Shown here: piece after piece, positions 23,203 through 31,169 of the stretch | How positions within the stretch are numbered: the first letter of the stretch is position 1 | How the letters are laid out: each line of letters starts with the position of its first letter | Assembly: GCA_001306305.2 (NCBI GenBank) | Contig: CP155577.1 | Location: forward strand, 3,083,501 to 3,147,500 | DNA length: 64,000 nucleotides | Source of the DNA: Citromicrobium bathyomarinum | Lineage (GTDB): Bacteria > Pseudomonadota > Alphaproteobacteria > Sphingomonadales > Sphingomonadaceae | Direction: 5' to 3' | Position numbers and translations under genes: made by a program | Notes under the pieces: model-generated | The model's input: the letters and a program-made list of their open reading frames with translations, nothing else | What the model was told of the DNA's origin: nothing | The model's database searches: none

Positions 23203-23760
23203 TCACGGGACAGCGCCGCCTCCCACCAAGGCCAGCGCCGCAATCTCGTCCTCGCCGAGACAGTCCCGCCCCTCTGCGAACGCACGCGCGATCATCCCGT
23301 AGAAGCGCGCGTTGAACAGGTTCGCCGCGCTGTTGTCGCGGGTCGCCACCAGCTTTGCAGGCACCCCGGCGATCACGCTGTTCTCCGGAAACACCTTGCC
23401 TTCGTTCACTATGCTGTGCCCGGCGACGATGGAATTAGCGCCAATTTCCGCCCCATCCATGATGGTCGCGTTGATGCCGATCAGGCTGCGGTCGCCGATC
23501 GTGCAGCCGTGCAGCGTCGCGTGATGGGTGATCGAGCAATCCTCGCCCACGATCGTGCCGCTCCCCGCGCCGACATGGATCATCACGAAGTCCTGGATAT
23601 TGCTCCGCGCGCCGATCCGCACCTCGTGCATTTCGGCGCGGATGACCGCGTTAGTCCAGACCGACGCGCCGGGGCCGACATGAGTCCGGCCATAGAGATG
23701 CGCGCTGTCATGGATGAAGGCCGGTGCGTCGAGGCGAACCGAAGGGCCGATATGTCCCAT
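23203..23760 (-). CDS. Gamma-class carbonic anhydrase-family hexapeptide protein
   Basis: A 185-residue left-handed beta-helix protein with successive hexapeptide repeats (RIGARSNIQ, TIVGEDCSI, TIGDRSLIG, EIGANSIVAGHSIV). The zinc ligands of the gamma-carbonic-anhydrase family are visible as H in VMIHVGAG and HH in SITHHATLHGC. It may be a carbonic anhydrase or a related acyltransferase-like protein (PaaY/CaiE type). The two genes upstream on the same strand are thioesterases, and PaaY-like proteins can also act as thioesterases, so a joint acyl-CoA salvage role is possible. ATG 23760 has GGAG upstream. Confidence 0.88.
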   Translation of the reverse strand: MGHIGPSVRLDAPAFIHDSAHLYGRTHVGPGASVWTNAVIRAEMHEVRIGARSNIQDFVMIHVGAGSGTIVGEDCSITHHATLHGCTIGDRSLIGINATIMDGAEIGANSIVAGHSIVNEGKVFPENSVIAGVPAKLVATRDNSAANLFNARFYGMIARAFAEGRDCLGEDEIAALALVGGGAVP

Positions 23761-23798
23761 CGCAAATGCACTCCGTCGAAGAGATTGGCGGCAGGCGG

Positions 23799-24188
23799 CT
23801 AAAGCACGAGCTGTGTCTGGGTGACCACGGCGACGGGTTTTCCATCGGGCCGCGTCATCGTGGTCTGCCACACCGAAATCCGCCTGCCGATGGAAAGCGG
23901 CTTGGCGACCGCCGTGACCCTCTCCCCGATCTTCGCCGCGCCGAGGAAGTTGGTCTTGCTCTCGATCGTGGTGGTCCCCTTCGCCCCCTCGGGCAAAGAC
24001 ACGAACGCGCCGACCGCACCCATCGCGTCGGCAAAGGCCATCACCGCGCCGCCGTGGATGATGCCACCGGTGGTGCAAAGCTCGTCGCGGACATCGAGAT
24101 AGCCCTCGATTGCCTCTGCGGTGGCGCTGGTGATCTCGACCCCGACAAGCTTGGCGAAGGGCATGGAATGGGCAGGATTGGCCGACAT
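23799..24188 (-). CDS. PaaI-type hotdog thioesterase
   Basis: A 129-residue single hotdog domain. The central helix GIIHGGAVMAFADAMGA with the HGG motif is the PaaI/4HBT-II active-site helix; the strand TIESKTNFLGAAKIG follows. Enzymes of this group hydrolyse acyl- or aroyl-CoA esters. It is the middle gene between another hotdog protein and the carbonic-anhydrase-like protein. Confidence 0.9.
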   Translation of the reverse strand: MSANPAHSMPFAKLVGVEITSATAEAIEGYLDVRDELCTTGGIIHGGAVMAFADAMGAVGAFVSLPEGAKGTTTIESKTNFLGAAKIGERVTAVAKPLSIGRRISVWQTTMTRPDGKPVAVVTQTQLVL

Positions 24189-24191
24189 TGT

Positions 24192-24641
24192 TCAGCGCCC
24201 CTTCGACACGTGCCACTCGACACGCATTGCAGCGACCTCTTCGCCGTTCTCGTCCGACAGCGAGACTTCGACGGGGAAACGGACCTTCCCCTGCGCCTCA
24301 AGCTCTTGAAGCAGTGCCGACGCCTGCTGCCCGATCTTCGCGCGAGCCGTGATCGGCCCCTTGGCGATCTTCGAGTACCGGATGGTCGACTCCGCGGCGA
24401 CCGGACGGACCTGCATCAGCACGGGCATGAACGCGCCCGCCATCGCTCCGCCCGATGCCGCCTCCGCCAGCGTGAACAGCGCCCCGGCATGCTGCGAGCC
24501 GATGTGGTTCTTGGTGTGCGGCTGCTCGTCCAGACGCGCGGTGGCGGTGCCCTCGCCGACCTCGACGATCTCGACACCGACATGATTGGCGAAGGGAACG
24601 GTCTTGCCCAGCTGCTCGCGCAAGAGATCGAAAACCTGCAT
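24192..24641 (-). CDS. Hotdog-fold thioesterase-like protein (DUF4442-like)
   Basis: A 149-residue hotdog protein. The active helix region reads KNHIGSQHAGALFTLAEAASG, lacking the HGG of the next gene but with SQHAG-LF-LAE typical of the DUF4442/YiiD group. RPVAAESTIRYSKIAKGPI forms the strand after. It may hydrolyse other acyl thioesters or act as a non-catalytic partner. ATG 24641 follows GGAG; upstream lies the palindrome 24655-24667, so this gene leads the operon controlled by the divergent TetR gene. Confidence 0.85.
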   Translation of the reverse strand: MQVFDLLREQLGKTVPFANHVGVEIVEVGEGTATARLDEQPHTKNHIGSQHAGALFTLAEAASGGAMAGAFMPVLMQVRPVAAESTIRYSKIAKGPITARAKIGQQASALLQELEAQGKVRFPVEVSLSDENGEEVAAMRVEWHVSKGR

Positions 24642-24654
24642 GGTCACTCCTATA

Positions 24655-24667
24655 TATCCAGTGGATA
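24655..24667. promoter_or_regulatory. TetR operator candidate
   Basis: TATCCAGTGGATA is a perfect 13-bp palindrome (6-bp arms around a central G), 14 bases upstream of the hotdog ATG and about 110 bases before the divergent TetR coding start. Position and symmetry fit a TetR dimer site. Confidence 0.6.
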
Positions 24668-24777
24668 CATTGAGAGCCCATGCGAGCGATTCTGTCAACT
24701 GCGCGTCGTGCGGGACGCGGTTTGTCATCCCGCAGCCCCTCGCTTATCGGGGACCGGAAGAGTTACGGAGAGGCAGG

Positions 24778-25323
24778 ATTACGGCGCGCGCGACATATCA
24801 CCACGGCGATCTGAAGGCCGAGGCGCTGCGGGCGGCGCTGCGGGCAATCGAAGCCGGTGACGGAAACGTGCCGAGCATGCGCGCGCTCGCCGAAACGCTC
24901 GGCGTGGGGCACCGCGCCTTGTACAACCACTTCGCCGACCGCGAGGCATTGCTTGCCGCCATTGCCGCCGAAGGCTTTGCGAGGCTGGCGGAAAGTCTCG
25001 GCACCGCACAGGACGAGCGATCGCATCTGCGGGCCTACATCGATTTCGCGCTGAAGCACCCCGGCCTCTATGCGGTGATGATGGAGCGCCCCTATGCCAG
25101 CTTCAACGACGACGCCGCGCTGTCCGCTGCGGTGGACGAGGTCATCGCCGCATCGCTCCATGCGATTGCGCGGGACGGCGACGATCCGGATACGCAGCGG
25201 CGCGACGTGATGCGCGTGTGGATGCTCGCCCATGGCGGCCTCGCGCTTCACCGGGCGGGCGCGCTGAAGATGCGGTCGGATGCCTCGTTTGCCGAGGAGC
25301 TGATGCGCATCGCGTTCCGCTAG
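24778..25323 (+). CDS. TetR-family regulator, probably ATT-initiated
   Basis: A TetR protein of about 181 residues. The N-terminal HTH reads ATYHHGDLKAEALRAALRAI, then LAETLGVGHRALYNHFADREALL, the WHG-type TetR signature; the C-terminal half (about 80-180) is the TetR_C_33 sensor domain. No ATG or GTG stands near the family's usual start. ATT at 24778 is preceded by GGAGAGGCAGG and puts the protein start six residues before YHHGD, as in relatives; TTG at 24670 is possible but adds 36 unusual residues and overlaps the operator region. It diverges from the thioesterase operon. Confidence 0.82.
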   Translation: MTARATYHHGDLKAEALRAALRAIEAGDGNVPSMRALAETLGVGHRALYNHFADREALLAAIAAEGFARLAESLGTAQDERSHLRAYIDFALKHPGLYAVMMERPYASFNDDAALSAAVDEVIAASLHAIARDGDDPDTQRRDVMRVWMLAHGGLALHRAGALKMRSDASFAEELMRIAFR

Positions 25324-25363
25324 GCAACTTGCCCCGCCTCGACCGCGCACCTACCTCACCCCC

Positions 25364-25753
25364 ATGCCGCTCAACCTGACCAAGATCGCGTTCGGCGCGC
25401 AGTCTTTCTCCGACCTCGAAAGCTGGTACGCGAACCGGCGCAGCCCCAATCTCACCACCCGCTATCGCCCGACCCGGTGGGAGGAATGCATCGGCGGGTC
25501 GCTGTTCTGGATCCACCAGCACAATCTGGTAGCGCGCAGCAAAATCCTCGGCTTCAGCGAGACCGAGAACGGCCGCTGGTCGATCGACCTCGAGCCGCGG
25601 CTGATCCCGGTCTACCCGCAGCCCAAGCGCGCGCACCAGGGCTGGCGCTACCTCAAGGGCGAGCCCCCCCGCGATCTGGCGGAAGGCGAGGAGGTCGGCG
25701 ACGTGCTGCCGGGCGCGCTGGCGACCAAGCTGCAACGGCTCGGGCTGATTTAG
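25364..25753 (+). CDS. DUF1489 family protein
   Basis: A 129-residue protein matching the DUF1489 family of alphaproteobacteria. It begins PLNLTKIAFGAQSFSDLESW, contains TRYRPTRWEECIGGSLFWI and the RSKILGF segment, and ends with a leucine-rich LPGALATKLQRLGLI helix. Role unknown. It follows the TetR gene by 40 bases on the same strand but need not share its transcript. Confidence 0.85.
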   Translation: MPLNLTKIAFGAQSFSDLESWYANRRSPNLTTRYRPTRWEECIGGSLFWIHQHNLVARSKILGFSETENGRWSIDLEPRLIPVYPQPKRAHQGWRYLKGEPPRDLAEGEEVGDVLPGALATKLQRLGLI

Positions 25754-25819
25754 TCGCGAGTTTCGGAAAATCGGAACGCTCCCCTGCCCCTAACCATTGA
25801 AGGGGAAAGGAGAATTTTT

Positions 25820-26065
25820 ATGCCCGAACGTCAGAGCCGCCATCCCGACAACGAACTGATCGACCGGATGACCGAAGACGAAACGCCCGACCAGCAGGGA
25901 TCTGCCGGTGGCGACGTCAACACCCGCGTCGGTGCCCGCGCCGATGTCAACCGCGCGACCGATCCTGACAATCGCGAACCTACCGTTGGCTCGGACAATC
26001 CCGAGCAGGACGCTCGCAAGGGCGAGAAGACCATGCGGGCGATCAAGAACGGCAATCAAGCCTGA
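25820..26065 (+). CDS. Small acidic hydrophilic protein, 81 aa
   Basis: An 81-residue charged protein without hydrophobic core, rich in Asp, Glu, Asn and Arg (for example TEDETPDQQGSAGGDVNTR and RATDPDNREPTVGSDNPEQ). It is probably intrinsically disordered. Preceded by AAAGGAG. Such small proteins are widely seen in sphingomonads near stress genes; function unknown. Confidence 0.7.
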   Translation: MPERQSRHPDNELIDRMTEDETPDQQGSAGGDVNTRVGARADVNRATDPDNREPTVGSDNPEQDARKGEKTMRAIKNGNQA

Positions 26066-26213
26066 TCGCTTTTTCGGGTGGGGCGGCGCTTTTCCCTCTG
26101 GCGCGCCCCACTCGTCCAAACTCATTCACGGCCCGGCGCGCTATGGTTGAGCTGCGGGCCGGTCGTCACGAGGTGCGCGCCCGTATCGATTTTCACGAAC
26201 GGGAGACATTCTC

Positions 26214-26558
26214 ATGAAGCTTCTACTCAGCACGATCGCCACCGCATCCCTCGCCATCGCCGCGCAGCCCGCGCTGGCCCAGCAGGCAGAGGCACCCGCC
26301 TCCACGGAAATGGCGCCGGTTTCGGACTCCGAACTGGAGAACTTCATCATCGCCGCGTCGATGATCGGCAATCTTCAGCAGAATGCCGAGATGGAGAAGG
26401 CGGAGAAGGATCAGAAGGCGATTCAGATCCTCTCGCAGGCCCAGCTGACGCCGACACGCTTCAACAGCATCGGCGCTGCGCTCCAGACCGACAAGAACCT
26501 GCAGGCCCGCGCCGAGCAGGCCGTGACCAAGCTGCGCGCACAGCAAGCCGAAGGCTGA
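26214..26558 (+). CDS. Exported helical protein (DUF4168-like)
   Basis: A 114-residue protein with a Sec signal (cleavage after ...PALAQ, near residue 23) and a helical mature part of about 90 residues: VSDSELENFIIAASMIGNLQ, QILSQAQLTPTRFNSIGAALQTD. The pattern resembles DUF4168 periplasmic proteins. ATG 26214 has GGGAG upstream, and a strong terminator follows. Confidence 0.78.
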   Translation: MKLLLSTIATASLAIAAQPALAQQAEAPASTEMAPVSDSELENFIIAASMIGNLQQNAEMEKAEKDQKAIQILSQAQLTPTRFNSIGAALQTDKNLQARAEQAVTKLRAQQAEG

Positions 26559-27563
26559 TTACCCGCCTACAGAAAGCCCCGCCCGCGTTGGCGGGGTTTT
26601 TTGTGTCCGGTCGCCAGCCAGCCACGGCGCTTCGACGCTCCAGAAAATCACGTCCACGCCCAGATAGTCCCGCGCGAAGGCGACGAATTCGGCGCGGGTG
26701 AATTTTTCGCCCGTCTCGGGATTGGTATAGGTCAGCGTAGGCTCCTGAATCGCCATTGCGATCAGCGGCAGATCGTCCTTATGGCGATTGAAGAACGGAT
26801 AGCTGTTCTTCATCTGCGCGCGCTTATGCGGGACGATGTCCGGCCCGCCCGTGCCGATCCCCTGCTCCACCGCCAACGCAAAGGCACGCTCCATATAGCG
26901 ATGGTCGTTGTTCCACTCGCAGGGCCAGAAATTGATGTACTGGACGACCTGCGTGTCTTCAAACGCAGCGCGGGCGGCGCGCATATTGTCGAGCGTGCCG
27001 GCGAAATAGGCATCGCAGGTAAAGCCGTCCCCTCCGCCCTCTTTCGACAGCGGGTCGAAAGAGGTTTCGGGCAGGTTCACCCCGTAGAGGCGCCCGTCGA
27101 ACCGCTCGGCCAGCGCGCGCAACAGCGCCTGAAAGCGCGCGCGGACGGCGGGGTTCCACTGCATCGCGGTCCAGCCCTGCCCCTCGGGCTCGCCCTCGCC
27201 CGGATTGTCGTACTGGCGCGCGAGCCCGCCGCCATATTCGGGATCGTCGAGCAGATATTGCGGCACGTTGCGCGCGGTCGGCAGAAAGAAGCGGTCCTGA
27301 ATCTGCGCGAACAGCTGCTTGCCCCGCGCATCGGTGAGCGCAAGATCCGCCTCGATCGCGCTGAAATCGTACACGCCCTTCTCGGGCTCCAGCATCCGCC
27401 ACGGATAGACGACCTGCGCGCCCTCGATATCGGGGCGGTCGAGCAGGTCGAGGTGCTCCGCCAGTTCGCCGGTGTAGATGAAATTGCGCGGTTCGTCGGC
27501 AGCAGCGGGGCTGGCCGCAAGAATGCCGAGCCAGCACAGCAGCGCGATCGCGATCCTACGCAT
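26559..27563 (-). CDS. Exported glycoside-hydrolase-like TIM-barrel protein
   Basis: A 334-residue protein with a signal peptide (MRRIAIALLCWLG, cleavage after ...PAAA). The segment VVYPWRMLEPEKGVYDFSAIEADL is the classic first part of (beta/alpha)8 glycosidases of the GH-A clan. Candidate acid/base Glu lies in NLPETSFD and candidate nucleophile Glu in AIQEPTLTY, both at strand ends. No specific GH family can be assigned. ATG 27563 overlaps the preceding stop (ATGCGTAG). The C-terminal codons overlap the terminator of the convergent gene. Confidence 0.72.
   Translation of the reverse strand: MRRIAIALLCWLGILAASPAAADEPRNFIYTGELAEHLDLLDRPDIEGAQVVYPWRMLEPEKGVYDFSAIEADLALTDARGKQLFAQIQDRFFLPTARNVPQYLLDDPEYGGGLARQYDNPGEGEPEGQGWTAMQWNPAVRARFQALLRALAERFDGRLYGVNLPETSFDPLSKEGGGDGFTCDAYFAGTLDNMRAARAAFEDTQVVQYINFWPCEWNNDHRYMERAFALAVEQGIGTGGPDIVPHKRAQMKNSYPFFNRHKDDLPLIAMAIQEPTLTYTNPETGEKFTRAEFVAFARDYLGVDVIFWSVEAPWLAGDRTQKTPPTRAGLSVGG
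26577..26602 (+). terminator. Strong terminator lying inside a convergent gene's 3' end
   Basis: CCCCGCC (26577-26583) pairs with GGCGGGG (26590-26596), followed by six T. It ends the DUF4168-like gene; on the other strand the same bases encode the last residues of the glycosidase-like protein (KTPPTRAG). Confidence 0.85.
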
Positions 27564-27951
27564 TGCCCTTGCCCTCCCCCGATGCCGACAGTTCGATCCA
27601 GAGAAATACCGATGTCTTGGCCACACTCGGTGGCGCGGCACTAACTACCGCCTCAGGACATTGTGCCTTCAGGTCCACTTCGGCGCGCCCAGCAAGGATT
27701 GCGGCGAGGCGACGCTGAACTAGCTCAAGGCGTTGGCTTGCGTTGGGCTGGGTCGCATCGAGTGCGCACGTATGAATCATGACGTCCGGGACCGAGCCAG
27801 CAACGTCATCAACCACTTCGAATGCGTGGTCCGACATCGGCTCAAGCGCGCCGACCTCATAGGTAAGATAGAATGGGCCGGTAGCTATGCTGCGTGCATC
27901 AGCGCCGCTGGCACCAAGAGAAGCAACTGCCAGCAGACAGAGCGCCCTCAC
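27556..27951 (-). CDS. Small exported protein, 131 aa
   Basis: A 131-residue protein starting with GTG 27951 that overlaps the DsbA-like gene's TGA (GTGA). Signal peptide about 1-19 (MRALCLLAVASLGASGADA). The mature part has a strand-helix pattern with ASQRLELVQRRLAAILAGRA, resembling the start of an OmpA-like helix, and two cysteines. Function unknown. It is made in one operon with the glycosidase-like protein. Confidence 0.7.
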   Translation of the reverse strand: MRALCLLAVASLGASGADARSIATGPFYLTYEVGALEPMSDHAFEVVDDVAGSVPDVMIHTCALDATQPNASQRLELVQRRLAAILAGRAEVDLKAQCPEAVVSAAPPSVAKTSVFLWIELSASGEGKGNA

Positions 27952-28622
27952 CCGAGCTTCTCCGCCACCCGGCGAAGCGTATCGACATAGGCCTCGGCGG
28001 GCTGCGCGCCGGGGATCAGGAACTTGCCCGCGACCACCATCGCTGGGACGCCGGTGATGTTCATCTCGTACGCCGCGCGTTCCTCGGCACGGACTTTGGC
28101 GGTGTACTCCTCGCTTTCGAGCGCGGCTTGCGCCCCTGCGCGGTCGAGCCCGACTTCCTCGGCAATATCGAGCAACACAGCGTGCTCACCGATCCGGCGG
28201 CGCTGGTTGAAATGCGCTTGGAACAGCGCAAGCTTGAGCTGCGTCTGCTTCTCAGGTCCGTGCACCTCCAGCGCCCAGGTCAGCAGTTTGTGCGCGGCCA
28301 GAGTGTTCCACATCATCGCATCGGGAGCAGGTTCGCCGCCCTCATAATCGAGCGACACGCCCGCGCGCTGCGCCGCCTCGCGCATCTGGTCCTGCACGCC
28401 GCGCGACTGTTCCAGCGTGCGGCCATACTTGCGCGCGATATGTGCGGTGCGTTCTTCGCCCTCTTCGGGCATATCCGGGTTGAGCTCGAACGCGTGCCAG
28501 CGGACCTGCGCGTCGATCTCGCCGTCGAGCTGGTCCAGCGCCTGCCGCAAGCCACCCCAGCCGACGAGGCACCACGGGCACATGACATCGGACCAGATGT
28601 CGATCGTAAGCGTCTGCGTCAT
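27948..28622 (-). CDS. DsbA-family oxidoreductase, FrnE-like
   Basis: A 224-residue thioredoxin-fold protein without signal peptide. The redox motif is CPWC in SDVMCPWCLVGW; the cis-Pro loop is ITGVPAMVV. ARKYGRTLEQSR and the long helical insertion fit the FrnE/2-hydroxychromene-2-carboxylate-isomerase branch. FrnE-like proteins are cytosolic disulfide isomerases linked to oxidative stress. ATG 28622 overlaps the nudC stop by ATGA. Confidence 0.9.
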   Translation of the reverse strand: MTQTLTIDIWSDVMCPWCLVGWGGLRQALDQLDGEIDAQVRWHAFELNPDMPEEGEERTAHIARKYGRTLEQSRGVQDQMREAAQRAGVSLDYEGGEPAPDAMMWNTLAAHKLLTWALEVHGPEKQTQLKLALFQAHFNQRRRIGEHAVLLDIAEEVGLDRAGAQAALESEEYTAKVRAEERAAYEMNITGVPAMVVAGKFLIPGAQPAEAYVDTLRRVAEKLG

Positions 28623-29524
28623 TGGGCGATCCACCAGCGGAAGAGTTGGTGCGCGATAGTGTGCGGCGGGGGCGCGACGATGGGTGCGTCGTCGCGCCCT
28701 GCCAGTGCCGCCTCCACATCCTCGCGGGTGAACCAGCCGGCCTCGGCCAGCTCCGTCTCGTCCAGCGTGATCGCGTCGTCGTCCGCATAGGCCATGCAGC
28801 CGAGCATCAGCTGGCTGGGGAACGGCCACGGCTGGCTGAGGATGTAGGATACGTCGCGCACCACCACGCCGGTTTCCTCCAGCACTTCGCGCGCCACGCC
28901 TTCCTCGATCGTTTCGCCCGGCTCGACGAACCCGGCGAGCGCGGAATAGCGCCCCTCTGGCCAGCCCAGCCCGCGACCCAGCAGCAGCTTGCCGTCATAT
29001 TCGACCAGCATGATGGTCACCGGGTCGGTGCGCGGAAAGTGCTGCGCGCCGCAGCCTTCATCGGTGTCGCAATTGCGCTGCCAGCCGCCCTTGGCGACAT
29101 GCGTCGGGTGGCCGCATTGCGCGCAGAAGCGGTGCCGCGCGTGCCAGTCGATGATGCTGCGCGCGCCGCCGTACAGCGCCAGCTGGTCGGGCGCGAGGCT
29201 GGTCATCAGCGACCACAGCTGCGGGTTGGCCATGCGCGGGCGGGCATCGCCCTGCGGCGGGACGGCGGCGAAGCACGCCTTCTCGCCCCCATCCGCCCGG
29301 TCGATGCCGAGGAACACCAGCTCGGCATCCTGCGGCGCATCGGCCAGCGTGCCCCACGCCAGCCGTCCGCCGTCATCCATAGAAGGCATCAGCCCGTCGA
29401 GCAGCAGCAGCCGCGCCTTCCAGTTCATCATCCCGGACAGCGCATCGGGATCGGCGCGCATGTTGTCCGCCCGGTCGAGCGGAGAGCCGGAGAAAGCGAT
29501 CGGGTACGCGGTACGATCAGCCAT
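28619..29524 (-). CDS. nudC: NAD(+) diphosphatase NudC (RNA decapping)
   Basis: A 301-residue protein. The N-terminal domain (1-125) is followed by a zinc ribbon CAQCG...CDTDEGC at about 133-153 and a Nudix domain with GFVEPGETIEEGVAREVLEETG, the full Nudix box, plus the SQPWPFPSQLM motif specific to NudC. It hydrolyses NAD(H) and removes NAD caps from RNA. ATG 29524 overlaps the serine hydrolase stop (ATGGCTGA). Confidence 0.95.
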   Translation of the reverse strand: MADRTAYPIAFSGSPLDRADNMRADPDALSGMMNWKARLLLLDGLMPSMDDGGRLAWGTLADAPQDAELVFLGIDRADGGEKACFAAVPPQGDARPRMANPQLWSLMTSLAPDQLALYGGARSIIDWHARHRFCAQCGHPTHVAKGGWQRNCDTDEGCGAQHFPRTDPVTIMLVEYDGKLLLGRGLGWPEGRYSALAGFVEPGETIEEGVAREVLEETGVVVRDVSYILSQPWPFPSQLMLGCMAYADDDAITLDETELAEAGWFTREDVEAALAGRDDAPIVAPPPHTIAHQLFRWWIAQ

Positions 29525-30830
29525 TGGTTGCGGCGGCCAGATCCTTGCGCACCAGATCGGGGAATTCGCCCTGGATGGGGTAGGCCTCGCTCGGCATGTA
29601 CTGGGCGAAGAACCCGGCGCGCAGGCCCGATGCGAAATCGACGAAGGCCGCCGTGCCCGCAGCGCCGCCCCAGCCGAACGCCTTGTCGACCACGCGCCCG
29701 CCAGCGCCGAAGCCCTGCCCTTCGACCCACGATCCGGTGAGATCGACCGTGCCGGGCAGGATGTTCGAGGTGCCGATATTGACCGCAGCCTCGCTCAGCA
29801 CGCGGGTGCCGTCGATCATGCCCTTGCCCAGCAGCATGCGCAGGAAGCGGTCGTAATCGTGCGGACTGCTGACCAGCCCCGCGCCGCCGAAGGGGAAGGC
29901 AGGCTTGTCGAGGTAGATCGAGGTTGCCGCCGGGTCGATCGGGAAGATCTGCCCGTTGAGGATGCCGTAATTGGTGGTCAGCCGCCCGACTTCGCTTTCC
30001 GGCACGGTGAAGAAGGTGCTGGTCATCCCGGTCGGGCCTAGGATCACGTCCTGCATCACCTGATCGAACGGCTTGCCTTCGACCACTTCGATCACCCGGC
30101 CCATCAGGTCGAGCCCGACCGAGTAGGACCACTTGGTGCCCGGCTGATAGACCAGCGGCACGGTAGCAAGCCGGTCGGCGAAGAGCTCGAGGCTTTCGGC
30201 AGGTTCGATCGTCGGAATGCCGGGGATCGGCATCCGGCTGACCTGCCCCGGGGCGAGGCCCAGCCGGTAATATTCGTCCTTGAGCGCGCCCTGCTGGATG
30301 ATCTGGTAGCCAAGGCCGGAGGTGTGGGTCAGCAGCTGGCGGATCGTGATCGGGCTCTTCGCCGGTTCGAGATTATCCTCGCTGATCGCGCCGTCATATC
30401 CCTTCTGCACCTGCATCTGCGCGAAGGCGGGCAGGATGTCCGACAGCGGCTGGTCGAGCGCCATCTTGCCTTCGGAGATCAGCTGCATCGCAACCATCCC
30501 GGTGATCGGCTTGGTCATCGAATAGATGCGGTAGAGCGAATTGAGGTCGGCCTTCGTGCTGCCGCCCAGCGCCAGCGTGCCGCCGCCGACCGAGTGGGCG
30601 TGCGGATCCTGCTTCCAGCCCAGTGCGGCGATCGCATTGGCGAGCTTCTTTTCGGACAGATATTTCTCGATCTCGGCGGAGAGGTGCGGCCATGCCTCGC
30701 TGACATCGTGGGCGAACAGCGCGCTGGCGAAAGGCAGGCTCGCGAGCATCGATCCACCCGCAAGATAGGCCCCGCCACGCAGCAGCCCGCGACGCGACAG
30801 ACCGCTGTCCGTGAATTCCCGATAGGCCAT
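29517..30830 (-). CDS. Tat-exported serine hydrolase (beta-lactamase family)
   Basis: A 437-residue protein. Residues 11-40 form a twin-arginine signal (SRRGLLRGG plus hydrophobic core). Motif 1 is S104-M-T-K107 (YSMTKPITG); motif 2 YSV in WSYSVGLD stands for YxN; GWGGAAG near residue 395 takes the place of the third motif. This set matches class C/esterase EstB-like enzymes. It heads the operon nudC-frnE-like. Substrate unknown. Confidence 0.9.
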   Translation of the reverse strand: MAYREFTDSGLSRRGLLRGGAYLAGGSMLASLPFASALFAHDVSEAWPHLSAEIEKYLSEKKLANAIAALGWKQDPHAHSVGGGTLALGGSTKADLNSLYRIYSMTKPITGMVAMQLISEGKMALDQPLSDILPAFAQMQVQKGYDGAISEDNLEPAKSPITIRQLLTHTSGLGYQIIQQGALKDEYYRLGLAPGQVSRMPIPGIPTIEPAESLELFADRLATVPLVYQPGTKWSYSVGLDLMGRVIEVVEGKPFDQVMQDVILGPTGMTSTFFTVPESEVGRLTTNYGILNGQIFPIDPAATSIYLDKPAFPFGGAGLVSSPHDYDRFLRMLLGKGMIDGTRVLSEAAVNIGTSNILPGTVDLTGSWVEGQGFGAGGRVVDKAFGWGGAAGTAAFVDFASGLRAGFFAQYMPSEAYPIQGEFPDLVRKDLAAATNG

Positions 30831-30940
30831 CTCTTGTCTCCGCTAATCCGTTTCGCGGCGAAACTTAAAGCCCGCCCGTCTGCCGTCAATCGCGCATTTT
30901 CTGTCTTGCCAGCGCCAGGTGCGTTAACCATATAAGACAC

Positions 30941-31162
30941 ATGCTCAACATCCTTTCCTGGCTGTTCGGAATCGTCGGCCTCATCATCGTCATCCCCGCA
31001 ACCATCCCGTTTCTGGGCTGGGCGAACTATTTCGCCATGCCGTTCCTGATCCTCGGGATTATCCTCGGCTTTCTGTCGTCGAGCACCAGCGGGCGGACCT
31101 TTTGCATCATCGTGACCATCCTTGCGGTGATCCGGCTGTTCCTGGGCGGCGGCATCTTCTAG
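30941..31162 (+). CDS. Small membrane protein, 73 aa
   Basis: A 73-residue protein with two or three hydrophobic segments (about 5-20, 26-45, 54-70) and few charges. No family recognised. It diverges from the Tat-exported serine hydrolase, and its ATG is 110 bases away. Confidence 0.65.
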   Translation: MLNILSWLFGIVGLIIVIPATIPFLGWANYFAMPFLILGIILGFLSSSTSGRTFCIIVTILAVIRLFLGGGIF

Positions 31163-31169
31163 CCTCGCG

